DNA of 64,000 nucleotides from Rhyacichthys aspro. Its lineage: Eukaryota; Chordata; Actinopteri; Gobiiformes; Rhyacichthyidae. The notes under the pieces were generated by a model that saw only the letters and a list, made by a program, of their open reading frames with translations, searched no databases and was not told the DNA's origin. The number at the start of each line of letters is the position of its first letter. The first letter of the stretch is position 1. A program made the translations under genes and the position numbers. Below are positions 9,620 through 20,776 of this stretch, one piece after another. The stretch covers positions 17,812,169-17,876,168 of the forward strand of contig CM072153.1 in the NCBI GenBank assembly GCA_036850595.1, given 5' to 3'.

Positions 9620-12600
9620 CTGCAAACAGTGCAGCCTGGTTACACAACCTGCTGTGTCGGCATGACTCAGCTTTTCCCTTTATGGCTAAAACTTGATGGA
9701 GCTTGTTACATTTATAGTGCAGCAGATAAAAATGCTATCAGTTTGTGTTTTTTGGTAAGTTAAACACTGTATTTTACAAGCTTTTCATTTGATCTGAAAT
9801 ATAGCGATATAAGTAAACCAAGCACTGAATGATGCATATTAAAAGATACTAGGCGTTTAATGAGTCCAGATGGTGAAATATTCCATTTATTTTGCTGTTG
9901 TACACACGCATTTATTTCCTTACTGATTTTTAAAATAAACTATATGTTCACAAATCACATGTTGCTAAATTAAAATATGCATACAAGGACCAGGAGAGGA
10001 CTATTTCATGTCTATAGTTATATTTGTAACATGATATGTGTAAGATGCATGTCACACTGTGCCATTAGAGCTGCTCAGTGTGGCATAAGCAAGGATTCAA
10101 CTATGGTCTCCAACACACAGCATCAAACTGAGAGAGAGTAGAGATAATGGCTGTAAAAAAGAGACGAAAGTACAGATAAAAAAGTACAACTGGATCTCAG
10201 TCAAAGAGAGATTAGAGGATGTTTGTTGACATAGCTTTCAAGGATACAATACTATGAACATTTCGTCGAGGGCAGTTTGATTTTAACTTGTCTGTTCCAC
10301 AGTACCATCTGGGAGGGCTTACACAGAAAGTGTTTGCAAAAGGGCAAATACTTTGAATAACTGTGGTAATTGGATTGATCATCTGTGAATAACTGCAGTT
10401 TTACTCAATCAGAGCGGCGCCATGTTCTTTATGTTAGCCACTACAACGCCAAACCTAAAACACTCCCTTCTCAAGACCTCACTGGGCAAGATCAGAAAAT
10501 ATCGAGTCAACGTCAAGACCAAGAGTTATCGAGACCAAGACTGTGTTGGGTGAGACCAGGTCAAGACTGAATCAAGACCAGAGACACTGTTCAATACCCT
10601 ATAATAGATGCAAGGGAGCAATTAAAAAATCTGAACAGTCCAAGTCCTGTCTTAGACCAAGTCCAGACTAATGGAGGTAAGTGTTTGGTGAAGGAGGCAG
10701 AGTCATTGGATCATTCATTCTATCTTCATCCCAAGAACAGATAAATATATGAATATATTTGTGGTTTGTTTGGTCTTAGTTGGTCATGACGTTCTTGGTA
10801 GATTAGAACTTATAATTTTTATTTGTTGATCCTTTTTCTAAGTAGTGTGTCCCAGGGTTGTGGTGCATCACCTGCAGGACGATGGACGGCACAGAGAAGA
10901 TCATGGCTTCGTTGAAGATTGGGTTTGTGTCGTCCCTCTTCGTGGATGTCTTCTTCTTGCTGATTTTTCTGCCGTCTTGCAGCAGATACACTTTAACGAA
11001 TGGATCTGATGAAGACAATTAAAGAGTGAGGGTAAAATCAAATCAGAACAGATTACAGTCTACACTAACACACACCCACTCACTCGGTCTGTGGAGCATG
11101 CAAAAGATTATTACACAGCCGTCAATTAAAGGAACAATCATGTACACACAATTAACTCAGTCAATGATAATGACTGCTTTTCAGTGTTTGACCTTTGTAA
11201 ATCTAATGTTATTGTGGCGCTTATGAGGAAATCAGACTTCATTAAACAGTCACTGAAGTCACCTCTGTGTTTCAGATGAAGATAAATGTTTGTGGAAGTC
11301 TGTAGTGAGATACAAACTACGCCGAGAATGAAATCAGATTTGCTCAAAACATGCTACAAAAGGTTACACACTGCAATAATTTTAGTTAGTAAATCCCTGA
11401 CCTGCAGTGTTTTTGCTGTTGGTCCAGACGAGATTCTTGCACTTGGCCACGACCACTGTGAGGCGCTCTGCTGTGGGCAGGTAGCTGAGAGACAACAAGA
11501 TCTCTCCGACTGCATCTACAGCCTGACAAGTCACGGGCAGAGAAAATACGCATGACATTTAAACATAAGACACATTTGCTATCACAGAAAAGGCATTTTT
11601 GTATAAAACAGGTATTATTTGATGTATACTTATGTTTTTGTTTAGATTTTGCACGCTCTTAATGCTATTATGGTCTTCAATTTGGCTCCTATTATCCTGT
11701 ACTACTTTTATTATGGTCTTATTGTTGTCCCTTGCTGATATGACACTAATATTCTTAAAGATGTTAGACTAAAAGGGGTATGAACAGTTTTCTGAAGGGC
11801 TCTAATAACTCTACAAAATGATCCTACCCCGATCTACCCCCAGAGGGCCTCAGAAACCACAAACATTACAGTACCTTTATTGTGTACATAAATATAGTAA
11901 TAATAGTAATTCAATTTGGTAATTCTATGATCGGATCATTTTGCTCCATTTTTTTGGATTAATACATCTGTTGCCCTTTGTACAGAGCCCTGTTGCGCCG
12001 CACCTTGTTGACATCCTGAAGGTAGAGCCAGGCGTTGAACGGTCTAACGGTCAGGTCCAGGTCTGACAGCTTGAGCTCGGCGATGCCTGCGCTGATGTTT
12101 CTCTCGTCAGTGTCGATGCCGAACGCAGCGAAGCGCAGGCTGTACTCGTCCAGCGTTGACAGGTCCAGAGGGATGGAGAAACGCTCGTCAAAGATCACTG
12201 TGAACGCATTCGTCTGGACCTGGGACGGAGAAAGAACAGAGCGTCAGTCAATTATAATGACTCTAATAGTTTTAAAGTTTCTACTAGGGATGTCCCAATA
12301 CAACCAGTCCTCCCCAAGACCAAGCACAGAGAGGTGCTTTATCAGTGAATTACAGAGCATCCTTTGCAGTTTGCATTTTTTTTAAAATTTCCAAATACTT
12401 CTAAAATAGTGCTGTAAAGAGAAAGGAAGGCCACACTGCAGCATTAGAGGTTAAATGAGTACTAGTGGTGCCAGAACTGGTATCAGTATCTGGACAATTC
12501 TAGTTTCTACACAAGGATTTATTGCAACAAAGGAGACAAGTGAATAAAACATCAACAGACAAGACCTCCTGAAGAGAAACTACAACCAGACAACTTTAAA

Positions 12601-15600
12601 AGAAGGATGTGTTGCAGGCTGTAACATCTGCTGCTCTGTTAATCTTGCCCTGGTTCACTCTACATTTAAGTCACACAGCGCTGCACAAAAGCCAATAACT
12701 CTTTGGTCTTAACTCTCCTCTCCTTTGAACTGTTTCTTAAGGACTTGCTTTGTCTCTGTCTCACTTAGTGTCATGTTTGTTTGTTTTTTTTAAATAAACC
12801 CCCTTGATGCCTTGAAACAGACTTTCAAACCAGTTTTTCACAACTATGACTCAGTGTATGAATAAAAATATGAAGCGAGAGGGTGAGTGGGACGGACGCA
12901 TTGAGATACTAAAGTGATACTGGCCCAAAGTCAAACTGTGTGGTTTTGACTCACCACATAAAAATAACACCACCATGAAGTTTATATGTAGTTAACAAAT
13001 ACATCAGATTTATAGATGGGCTTGAGGTCATAATTTTAGACAGTGGACTGGGCATTTGCTCAGTTTTTAAGATATATCTACACATAAGATTTGAGATAAG
13101 ACTTAAGATCTTGATATAGTTACTTAGTATAGTGCGCTGTTTTTACTCAAGAAAATGTAGCCAGGCATAAATGCAAGAGGGAATTTTAATTGAAGTATAT
13201 ATTAGTATTGAGTAGCTGTCTGTTATTATACATTTATGGCATAAGATACACACAAATACAGATATTGTATATAATTATCATCATTTTCATTTTATTTTTC
13301 TCCATTTTGCCCAGCCCTATTATATATAGCACCCGTAAACAGCAAAAAAACATCTACTGAGTATTGAATTGATGTTAACAGTAGGGATGTAACAAGATCT
13401 GGTGCCACTAGATTCTGGGGAGATCAAAACGTGACAAGTTTTCTCAATGTGAGAAGCTGTCTGGTGATATCAGCCTGATGGAGTGTGAGGGTGAAAGCAG
13501 AATTGAAGATGCCCCCGCCACTTTTAAATCGTCTGTGTGGCAACATTTTGATTTTCCGGTGGAAATAAGAAACGGCAAAAGAGTGAACAAGACACGAACA
13601 ATATGAGAACATTGTAAGAAAACAATGGCGTGCACAGCAGCTAACACCAGCACTACGCAAAGACACAGAACAACCACAGCTTTTTCCAGCCACGCTTAGA
13701 AATAGAGTCAAAATCTTACTCTATCTTGTGTCTCATCTCTAGTTAACAGTGTAGCTGAGTGTAAACAATCAGATGTCTATAATATTATTATTTTAAATAT
13801 CGACACGTCTGGAAGTAAACACGGTGTTATTAAGTTTGACTGGTTTAACCGGTTGCTGCTTGAAAAGAACCTGTCAAAGCATAGTCCTCTTTTATTCTCT
13901 CTTTTTCTTGTGGGATATTCCTGTCTCGTCCTAAAAGCTGCAGCGCTGGCAGGAGGGCGAGTCAGGTGGTGCTGTCTTTATCCCCCAACAGAAGTGAGAC
14001 GTATTGAGACAGCTCGAGAATGTATTAAATAAAAATATCCGATGAAGTATTAGGTGCGATCCTCATCTGTGTTTACTAATGCAAATGAGGTATAATGTTA
14101 TGTGACTAGCTTGTGTGTCTCCTGTTGAACATTAACGGCACACGAGGCTAACCGAGACTGCATATTGTGAGAGAAATTCCCACTAATATCATGGCAAGGA
14201 ACATATAGAAGCTGCAGTAATGACAAATGCATAATATTAGGCGCATATATCCCTACTGAGGATGATTAAGAGCCAAATGGTTTTTTTTTCAGACACTAAT
14301 CAGTCTCTTTTTTGGCAGCTGAAGCAGTGCTCATGATAAAAAAAAGTCTGGAGGAGGTTTGGCCTTGCCAGCAGTGCACACTCAGACGGAGAGAGTGACC
14401 AGTGTGTGCTTTGTTGCAGTGACACTGAACATGTAGTAACACAGGATTTACCGTAGGGTTTCCAGGCAACTACTCATGAGCAGGGTACGTCGGAGCTTAT
14501 AATAGCATCTGATCTTCTGTGAGGAGTAAATACAGTAGGGTGCTTAATATATATACGGAGCCTACAGTCATGTAAAGACTACTGTGGAATGTGCAATAAT
14601 AAAAGACATATTTAACTGTAACATAGTCGCAGTGTGTCCCGCAGTGAGAGCAAAGTCAGAGCAAAGCAAAGAAATTTAGATTAATTAAGATGAAGACAGG
14701 GCAAGACTAGAGTCAAGTCCAGAGCATGATGCAAATAGGAAGAAATACAAAACACTGTGAGATCTCAAACCAAGGACAAACTAAGAGCTGGTTTGTTGAC
14801 ACTTGCAGAAGGAGTGCAGTAAGAGGTTAGCAGCAATTGAATAACAATGAAAATACAAATTAGTAATGTTTTTGATGCATTTAAGATGAAGTTTTATGTC
14901 TAAGCTCTTCATTTAGAATAAAATAATGTACAGTCATTTAAGGCTGAGACCATTTCAAGTCAAAAGAGGATGTTTCAAAACTAGTCGAAGGTACTGCATC
15001 ATTACTGTGCCACAAAACACTTGCTTTTTGATCAATGATTCATAATGCAGAGGGGGTTACATGTCTAAATAGATGGTGCCTCTCCCACCAACCTAGAAGC
15101 ATGGGATTAGAGAGGTTTTGTGATCAGATTTAATCAGATCAAATGTAGACTTTGACCAAATTTGTAAAAAAGCCAATGTACAACAACTCATCATAGCAGC
15201 TTCCTTTGATGGCCATGATTATTTATACTTCTTAAATAATTGACTGGTATAATATAGTGCATAGTTTTAATTTAAAATACAAATGATCTAAAATTATGGC
15301 TCTCTGGGACATGACGTCACACAACCCCAATATGCAACCTGATATATTGGGAGCACGATGTGTTTTTGTAAATTTGTACCAAAAATGACAAGGTTCAGAG
15401 TAGATTTGTGGTAACACTTGGGGTAACCACCTATTGCCCTCTGTCTGAGAGCAAAATGACCATCATCAGTGTGAGCTTTTGTCAAACAAGAGCGATAACT
15501 GTGACTATATGTGCTGTATTATATTATTAGAGCCTCATTTCTAATACACACAGCACATAAGGTCTTCAGATACTGGTGCAGAAGAAAGAAAAATGGCAGT

Positions 15601-18600
15601 GCCATCGAAATAAAAAGCACTTGGCTTAATATATTAATCAATACAGCAAACATGGACAATACTGTTAGTGCTAAAGCTGTTGTAGATATTGTACATCATC
15701 CTGGTGCACAGACCTTTATTTACAGGCTGGCTAAAGAATAGACATGAGTACAGAGACAAATTGAGGAGGGATGGGATCCTGCTGTAACTCCACTGTAGTG
15801 ACCACTTTAGACCAGGTAACATTACAAAATACAGCCCCTCTGAGTATGCTGTGGTGCATTTATAGACCTGTTATTGTTGTTACATTGTTGTTCTACGCAC
15901 GTATGTTTTTTCTTTGACAGATTCTGATTCAGATTATACCTGCAGCCTTCGTATGACAGCTACTGCATGTATTATGTTTACACAAACCTGTGTCAGCGCT
16001 GGGACAGATCTGATTGTGAATATATTCATGCTGTACAGATGCCTGGTTGTATGTAAATGTACTTGTAGTTGGTCCTGTTTTCTGGTTAAGGGAAAAGAGA
16101 GATTCCAGTTTGTTATAATCCTGCATCCTTCCCTTGATCTGAGCAAAGAGACCTGTTTTCTCTGCACGACATCACTGTTTGAAGTATCACATGGAGGATG
16201 AGGATAAGAAAAGCTGAAGTAGACACTACAAATGCAGTCCAAATATATTAAAATGGAAATCCTAAGACACAAATAAAACACGGCACAAGAAATAGTGATG
16301 GATGCATAGTGGGTAATATGAAACTAATAATGACGGGGAAGAAAAGACCCCACACAGCGAGGGTAAGAGAGACGCTGGATTGACCATGAAACCGAGCTGA
16401 TGTCAGCGTTTTCCTTTGGTCTGCAGCTCTCCTCGACATTAAAGAGGGAGCCACTGACTGCCTCCATTATTACAACACCAGACAGAACACATTAATACAA
16501 GGAAACACGCTCAGGAGAAAGGAGCGTGACGATGAGCTGCCGCAGCATTTCTGACAGCCTGCACAAACCTCACGCACAAACCTCACAAAAGCACGGTCAC
16601 ACGAGGCCGAGCCGCTGATGACTCACAGTCGAGCTTTAATGAATTTACTGGCAGTGTTTAAATAAGAGCAGAAGGTATGGTGGCAGGTGCAGCAGATGGA
16701 CCGGCACAGGCCTGTTCTGTCACTGTCTAAACACAGTCAACCCCAGTGTGTATATGGAGATTTAAACTGTATAATGAAAGCTCTTTAAAGCCATTTAGGC
16801 ATTTATGAAGACACAACTCACTTTAACACCTTTATTGGAATAATATTCTCTGATGGGGATGACAAACGTGACTCCTACTGTTTGGCAATGTGAGATTTAT
16901 TTCATATGTATCTGGAAAAACAGCTCTTGTAGTTTTTTTTAGTAAAACTTTTCATTTCTCTGATTTTGATCAAGGTGTAGTGCTTAAATTAATCTCAAAA
17001 TTGCAAATCTGGCAATGTTTACTAGACTACTCTCCCTCTACAACACAAGTGTGCTAAGAAACAGATGTGCTTCTTAGAAATACATAATGCAAAAGTTTAA
17101 AACATTTTCAGAAATATGATTTGACAAGAAATGGTAAATTTAACTAAACTGATTCAAGTGGTATTAGAAAAGGAGATGTAGCTTTGGTAACATTAAGAAT
17201 TTGTTGAAAAATGTGATAAACCTTGACTTTCACTTGAATCGACTGCAAGACCGTTTCTTCATAAGCAACATGCGCTAATTTGTCTATCACTTATTACTGC
17301 AGATGTAACTTAAGTAAGTTAATTATTAATACTGATTCTGGGACACGATTTTTCATTTGCTAAAGGACAGTCAAAGTGTTTCCAAAAAGGTTTGGTAACA
17401 TGGTCACCAACAAAAGCTATATTTGAGTATTCATTAACATCTCTATCTCAAATAAAGCAGTTTTATCATTTTCATTATCATTGTATCTGACCTGTTTAAG
17501 TGCTAATTCTCTCTCATAAGGGCTGTAAAGAATCTCTGTCACTGTGTCTAACTCCCAAGAGACTCACTCAAGGAAATGAAACGAGTGTTGCTGTCAAACA
17601 GGAATGGATTGGCTGGTCAACTCTTGACCCGCTGCGAGGATCGCTGTCTCGGGCTCAACTTCAGCCACAGTCTTAAACACAGCTGAAGCGAATCAAAGCC
17701 GGCCCCTGAGCGACAAGGCTTCAGACGATGCAGTGAGAGCTCCAGCGCGAAGCAGCTTTTATCATCAGGCTTACAGCCGGCTTCAGTCACCATGATTTAA
17801 CTGCTAATTAACCGTCGCCCAAGAGGGTTTTTATACCGAGTCTGATTCATTGGTAGTAGAGATGTGCATTTATTAGAAAGTCAGATGTTATTGACCTGCC
17901 TCAGTAGGACCTTTTTTGTTTTTTAGCCACCTTAGGCACAAGTCTAGCAGCATTCATGGGGGCAGGGGGAGCATCTAATACAGTAAAGCTTGATATTGCA
18001 ATGACAGAGGACTTTGACACATATTTGGGATACAGATTCTAAACATATTTTTTCTCAAAGCAAGAAGAGTGACCTCAAATCAATTGCATTCACCTTACCT
18101 TGATTACAATTGATTAATATTTGTGTTTTTGCTTTCATAGTTGACTAATAAGGTCTTTGTACGGTAAATACGCTCAACTAATAAAGCTCGGATCTTTATT
18201 GTGATGGAAAAGTCCTTATTTCATACTTTCATACTACAAAAAGACCATCATCAGTGTGAGCTTTTGTCAAACAAGAGAGATAACTGTGACTATGTGTGCT
18301 GTATTATATTATTAGAGCCTCATTTCTAATACACACAGCTCATAAGGTCTTCAGATACTGGTGCAGAAGAAAGAAAAATGACAGTGCCATCGAAATAAAA
18401 AGCACTTGGCTTAATATATTAATCAATAGAGCAAACATGGACAATACTGTTAGTGCTAAAGCTGTTGTAGATATTGTACATCATCCTGGTGCTCAGACCT
18501 TAATTTTTCAGGCTGGCTAAAGAATAGACATGAGTACAGAGACAAATAAAGGAGGGATGGGATCCTGCTGTAACATCACTGTAGTGACCACTTTAGACCA

Positions 18601-20761
18601 GGTAATATTACAGAATACAACCCCTCTGAGTGTGCTCTGGTGCATTTATAGACCTGTTATTGTTGTTACATTGTTGTTCTACGTACGTATGTTTTTTCTT
18701 TGACAGATTCTGATTCAAATTATACCTGCAGCCTTCGTATGACAGCTACTGCATGTATTATGTTTACACAAACCTGTGTCAGCGCTGGGACAGATCTGAT
18801 TGTGAATGTATTCATGCAAGTCCTTATTTCATACTTCTTATGTCAATTAGACGCTCCAAATGTCAGTTTTGATTATTTCCTGTTTACCCCGCCAGCCCTA
18901 CATCCACACAGGTTTGAATTGAAGCATCACAGATAAATTCTTACCCTGGTGACTCCCACGTTGAGTTCATCCGGCCCCAGCGACACCCGGATGAAGCAGC
19001 CCGGGAAGTCGCCCTCCTCCCGCTCCAGCAGGTCTTTGCCCTGGTGCAGGTTGATGTGGAGGAAGCCCACCCCCTGCCCCGGCTGCCTGGACGGCTCGAC
19101 CTCCAGCGTCACCTCCAGCTGACCCACCGTGAAGTCGTGGCCGAAGTTGTTGGCGATGGACGAGATGGAGCTGAGCGAGTCGGTGGAGATGGAGCGGTTG
19201 AGCTGGGCCATCCCGGTGGGGTCCAGCTCGCGGCTCATCAGCTCCAGGTGGCCCAGCTCCTTGAAGCCATCGGGGGTGTCGCCCAGAGCCAGACTGGGCT
19301 TTCGGCTCGAGGCAGTGGAAGTCCTCCGGTGGTTGTTAGCTGCCACTCTCTGTAGATATGAGTTCAAACAGAAAGAATTTAAAAAGAGTAGCTCGATCAA
19401 AAAGCACCAATTTGAAATATGTCACGTATTAAAGTTCACCTTATGGTAAAGAAAAATCAGCTTTGACCAATTGTGTTTTATGAATTTATACACCTTTTTT
19501 TTTTTTTACATCGATTGCGGCAATAGGATAATACCGTATTATCATCATTACTATTATTATGAGAATGGTGTTCCTGCATAAATTAAGGAATTAATCACAA
19601 AAGAAGTTTGTATATAAAATCTCTTAACTGTAAAATTTCATGGCAGCAAAAAACGTCGATCTTGAAATTAGCAGCTTCAGTATACAGTTTTGGAGAAATC
19701 CTTTAAACTCTTCAGTGGCACAGTGCTTATTGTAAACAACAAAACCTTTTTATTCCTGCCTTAAGGAAGTATTTTGAGAGTTGTTTTGTCAATAGGCAGG
19801 ATGAACAGCATGATGTGAACGTACCTTTTGTCTGACTTCTGAAAAGGAGGTTCCATATTTCTCTTGTAGATATCGGTAATCGAAGTTCGGGAAAGGAGAC
19901 GGTGTGGGGAAGGTCCCAGATTTCCACAGTTTCCAGATGTTGAGTCCTGCGAGTCCCAGCAGCACCAGGAACCCTACCAGGTAGATCCCCACCTCCCAGC
20001 CGGGCGGGTTACGCACCACTGATGAACACAACAACATATAACAAACAGACCACAACATGCTTTCATTTCAGCAGCAGACAAAATAAGTAATACATAATAC
20101 TAATGGCATATATAGTGTAATGCTTGGATAATTCTATAAAGGCTAAAGTTGAGCTCAGGGGTTTTCATTTTTTTTTTCCAACAAGCTCACACTCACTGAG
20201 CACAGTCAGCTGAAGCTTTAGGGCTCATCATTTATCACAGAGCAGTGGGATGGCATTGAGAAACAATCGAGACACATGAAGTTTCACGATAATCAGATCA
20301 TAGTTTGGGGCAAAATATGAAATGAAGCAGCAGAGTGAAAAAATGCTCCATATTTAATGTCAGTGCACGCCATGTTGTATTTTAGAGACATAATGAGGCT
20401 GCACTAAAGCGACTTTCCAAAGATAAATTGCTTCTGTGGAAAGACTTTGACAGCTTTATCTCTGCTTTATAATGCAAACGATAAGGCAATTACCTAGCAG
20501 GCTCCGTGGTTTTGTGTTTGTCGTCGGTGGCCAGCTGACGAGGACGACGGTAAAAGAACAAACACTTAGCACAGAAATTAAAGCATAAAAACTAGCTCAT
20601 CTCTCATGGTCTGAAGCAAACGTTTACACCGGTAGGGATTAGAAAGCATAGCTGCCATTCATCAAAGCCTCAAGAGGAAAAGTGAAGTGAATTAAAATGG
20701 TGGAAAGAGTCTCACCGCTCAGATGGTAGCCTGATATATCCTCACTTTGGGGCGAGGACAT
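9446..20761 (-). CDS. syt12: Synaptotagmin-12, complete coding region (7 coding exons)
   Basis: Joined minus-strand exons: 20761-20716, 20018-19825, 19349-18945, 12219-12004, 11522-11402, 11005-10872, 9619-9446. Phases match and give 429 residues plus TAG (human SYT12: 421). Order: short N-terminus with YHLSV; PPGWEVG leading into one membrane segment at about residues 25-43; then WKLWKSG and PFPNFDYRYLQEKYG, which are diagnostic of SYT12. A linker with PKA-type sites (RRTS near residue 91, RKPS at 99) follows, then C2A (about 135-285) and C2B (about 288-429). The C2A Ca2+-binding aspartates are largely absent (loop LLEREEGDFPGCF), as expected for this Ca2+-independent family member. The human PKA-phosphorylated serine lies in a similar RKGS context. 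Likely role: synaptic or secretory vesicle trafficking, including spontaneous release. About eight extra residues relative to human fall mainly near the start of C2A. Confidence 0.95.
10470..10680. repeat. Degenerate CAAGACC/GAGACCA motif cluster
   Basis: Many near-copies of CAAGACC, GAGACCA and AAGACTG spaced 8-20 bases apart. Similar strings recur at about 14690-14730 and 26655-26770. Looks like a dispersed imperfect repeat. Confidence 0.5.
10872..11005 (-). CDS. syt12: syt12 coding exon 6 (C2B core)
   Basis: 134 bases, residues 328-372. Encodes DPFVKVYLLQDGRKISKKKT and ends VPSIVLQ. The lysine-rich KISKKKT is the C2B polybasic strand. Confidence 0.95.
11402..11522 (-). CDS. syt12: syt12 coding exon 5 (C2B start)
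   Basis: 121 bases, residues 288-327 plus one base of codon 328. Encodes AVDAVGEILLSLSYLPTAER and ends LVWTNSKNTA, the first strands and loop of C2B. Confidence 0.95.
12004..12219 (-). CDS. syt12: syt12 coding exon 4 (C2A)
   Basis: 216 bases (72 codons), residues 216-287. Starts VQTNAFTVIFDERFSIPLDL and ends NAWLYLQDVNK. Acceptor TCCCAG, donor GTGCGG. Confidence 0.95.
12285..12505. mobile_element. Probable hAT-type non-autonomous element fragment
   Basis: Starts TAGGGATGTCCCAATAC and ends with GGTATCAGTATCTGG, strings typical of decayed hAT MITEs in vertebrates. No intact second inverted repeat or 8 bp target duplication was found. Confidence 0.4.
13382..14255 (+). mobile_element. Degraded hAT transposon, internally deleted
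   Basis: Left end TAGGGATGTAACAAG. The right end reads TAGGGATATATGCGC in reverse complement, so 9 of the first 10 bases match as inverted repeats. Between them lies a hAT-transposase BED-finger coding remnant on the plus strand. At about 870 bp it is far shorter than an autonomous hAT, and no clear 8 bp target-site duplication was visible. It sits antisense within the SYT12 intron. Confidence 0.6.
13481..13690 (+). pseudogene. hAT transposase BED-finger remnant
   Basis: Plus-strand frame through 13502 reads IEDAPATFKSSVWQHFDF, then a PVEIRNGKRVNKTRTI-like segment, an in-frame TGA at 13604-13606, EHCKKTMACTAANTS, and a QRH. This is the BED zinc-finger layout of ZBED/hAT transposases (Trp-x-His-Phe, then Cys-x2-Cys, then His). 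The stop falls exactly where the first Cys of the CxxC pair is expected. The catalytic and dimerisation regions are gone, so it is non-functional. Confidence 0.7.
15452..16031. repeat. ~580 bp direct repeat, copy A
   Basis: Nearly identical to 18237-18817 (roughly 25 differences by eye). Includes an intron-like stretch between CCAG/GTAACATT (about 15814) and a TTTTTTCTTTGACAG at about 15907-15921 on the plus strand. No recognisable protein family. Confidence 0.9.
18237..18817. repeat. ~580 bp direct repeat, copy B, flanked by 19 bp direct repeats
   Basis: Copy of 15452-16031 in the same orientation. AAGTCCTTATTTCATACTT occurs just before (about 18210-18228) and just after (about 18818-18836) the copy, like a target-site duplication. 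This suggests B was inserted here. Confidence 0.9.
18945..19349 (-). CDS. syt12: syt12 coding exon 3 (linker and start of C2A)
   Basis: 405 bases, residues 81-215, GC-richer than the flanking introns. Encodes Ser/Thr-rich linker, ELGHLELMSRELDP, SISTDSLSSISSIANNFG and the first C2A strands up to GVTR. Basic-Ser sites RRTS and RKPS are visible. Confidence 0.94.
19825..20018 (-). CDS. syt12: syt12 coding exon 2 (membrane segment)
   Basis: 194 bases, completing codon 16 and encoding residues 17-80. Contains the transmembrane span IYLVGFLVLLGLAGLNI flanked by Trp/Lys, and the cytosolic PFPNFDYRYLQEKYG motif. Confidence 0.94.
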
Positions 20762-20776
20762 GGTGCAGCAGCCAGC
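20716..20776 (-). CDS. syt12: syt12 first coding exon (residues 1-15)
   Basis: Acceptor TTTCCAG, then 15 bases of 5' UTR, then ATG at 20761-20759. Encodes MSSPQSEDISGYHLS plus one base, ending at a GTGAGA donor. YHLS continues in the next exon as VVRNPPGWEVG, matching human YHLSVIKSPPGWEVG, which fixes both start and splice. Confidence 0.9.

Larger units (their letters stand above)
9620..12003 (-). other. syt12: syt12 introns between coding exons 4 and 7
   Basis: Three introns (9620-10871, 11006-11401, 11523-12003). The first contains a degenerate CAAGACC-rich repeat at about 10470-10680. Otherwise AT-rich with no extra exon seen. Confidence 0.75.
12220..18944 (-). other. syt12: Large syt12 intron hosting repeats
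   Basis: 6.7 kb intron. It holds two hAT-like relics (about 12285-12505 and 13382-14255) and two copies of a ~580 bp sequence (15452-16031 and 18237-18817). The rest is unremarkable AT-rich DNA. Confidence 0.8.

Noticed and set aside
15511..15741. 76-codon frame repeated in both 580 bp copies
   Set aside because: Shared only because the DNA is duplicated; no protein family recognised and the second copy diverges and terminates differently at its C-terminus.
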